Positions 5,428-5,429 of a stretch of 5,429 bases of DNA are shown piece by piece. This stretch comes from Flavimaricola sp. (GTDB lineage Bacteria; Pseudomonadota; Alphaproteobacteria; Rhodobacterales; Rhodobacteraceae), in NCBI GenBank assembly GCA_023300365.1, contig JALZWD010000006.1, positions 1 through 5,429 on the forward strand. The letters are read 5' to 3'. The notes under the pieces are model-generated. The model made no database searches, was not told the DNA's origin, and worked only from the letters and a program-made list of their open reading frames with translations. How positions within the stretch are numbered: the first letter of the stretch is position 1; each line of letters opens with the position of its first letter. The position numbers and the translations under genes were made by a program.

Positions 5428-5429
5428 CG
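5345..5429 (+). CDS. ABC transporter ATP-binding protein (YbbA/LolD-like), N-terminus only
   Basis: Only 28 complete codons are visible, beginning MPALSLTDVTLSLRANAGEV and continuing EILHGISI. This is the usual first strand of an ABC ATPase (L-x-L-x-x-V-x-L, then V-x-I-L-x-G-I), before the Walker A motif, which would lie just past the window. The Val-Glu-Ile-Leu-His-Gly form and its position divergent to a TesA-type esterase suggest the YbbA/LolD subgroup, which partners with a FtsX-like permease; that subgroup call is inference from context. The ATG at 5345 has only a weak GAAAG about nine bases upstream. Its first bases overlap, on the opposite strand, the predicted 5' end of the esterase gene. 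Confidence 0.78.
   Translation, partial: MPALSLTDVTLSLRANAGEVEILHGISI

Noticed and set aside
1..5429. CRISPR array, insertion sequence, integrase, toxin-antitoxin or phage-defence genes
   Set aside because: No direct-repeat arrays, transposase or defence domains are visible; the csp duplication is the only long repeat.

Overview
The window looks like chromosomal core DNA of an alphaproteobacterium, most likely from the Rhodobacteraceae/Roseobacter group. This is inferred from the character of the proteins (SHMT, NAD kinase, 68-residue cold-shock proteins, a short LAAC-type lipoprotein), the moderately GC-rich codon use and the gene neighbourhood. No mobile element, CRISPR array, tRNA or rRNA was seen.

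Region 1 (1-1649). The window opens inside a class II histone-deacetylase-like (acetylpolyamine amidohydrolase family) gene on +, already at its RPPGHH motif. It ends convergently with nadK (NAD kinase) on -, and the two stop codons share bases (TTAG at 691-694). nadK starts at 1479, and a 170-base divergent gap separates it from glyA.

Region 2 (1650-3351). glyA (serine hydroxymethyltransferase, + strand) is complete and followed by a strong, probably bidirectional terminator. Convergent to it on - is a 101-aa cysteine-rich lipoprotein of unknown role.

Region 3 (3352-4650). A 69-aa two-helix membrane protein with a near-perfect ribosome binding site is followed by two tandem cold-shock (CspA-type) genes. 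The Csp proteins differ at 4 of 68 residues although the genes differ at about a fifth of their bases. Each csp gene has its own promoter and about 110 bases of untranslated leader. The promoters share spacing exactly (TTG-type -35, 17 bases, -10, 9 bases, GACGTT), and the leaders share sequence blocks and a hairpin before the Shine-Dalgarno site. This is the most interesting non-coding signal here: a duplicated cold-shock regulatory unit, probably acting on the mRNA.

Region 4 (4651-5429). A secreted or periplasmic SGNH/GDSL arylesterase (TesA type, - strand) is divergent from the first 28 codons of an ABC-transporter ATPase (YbbA/LolD type, + strand). The same divergent pairing occurs at E. 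coli tesA-ybbA. The only good start and signal peptide of the esterase seem to lie inside the ABC gene, so the two 5' ends probably overlap.

Overall this is housekeeping DNA: NADP supply, one-carbon metabolism, cold or stress RNA chaperones and an envelope hydrolase. I do not see a novel multi-gene system. The duplicated csp leaders, the two uncharacterised small proteins and the overlapping esterase/ABC starts deserve a second look.
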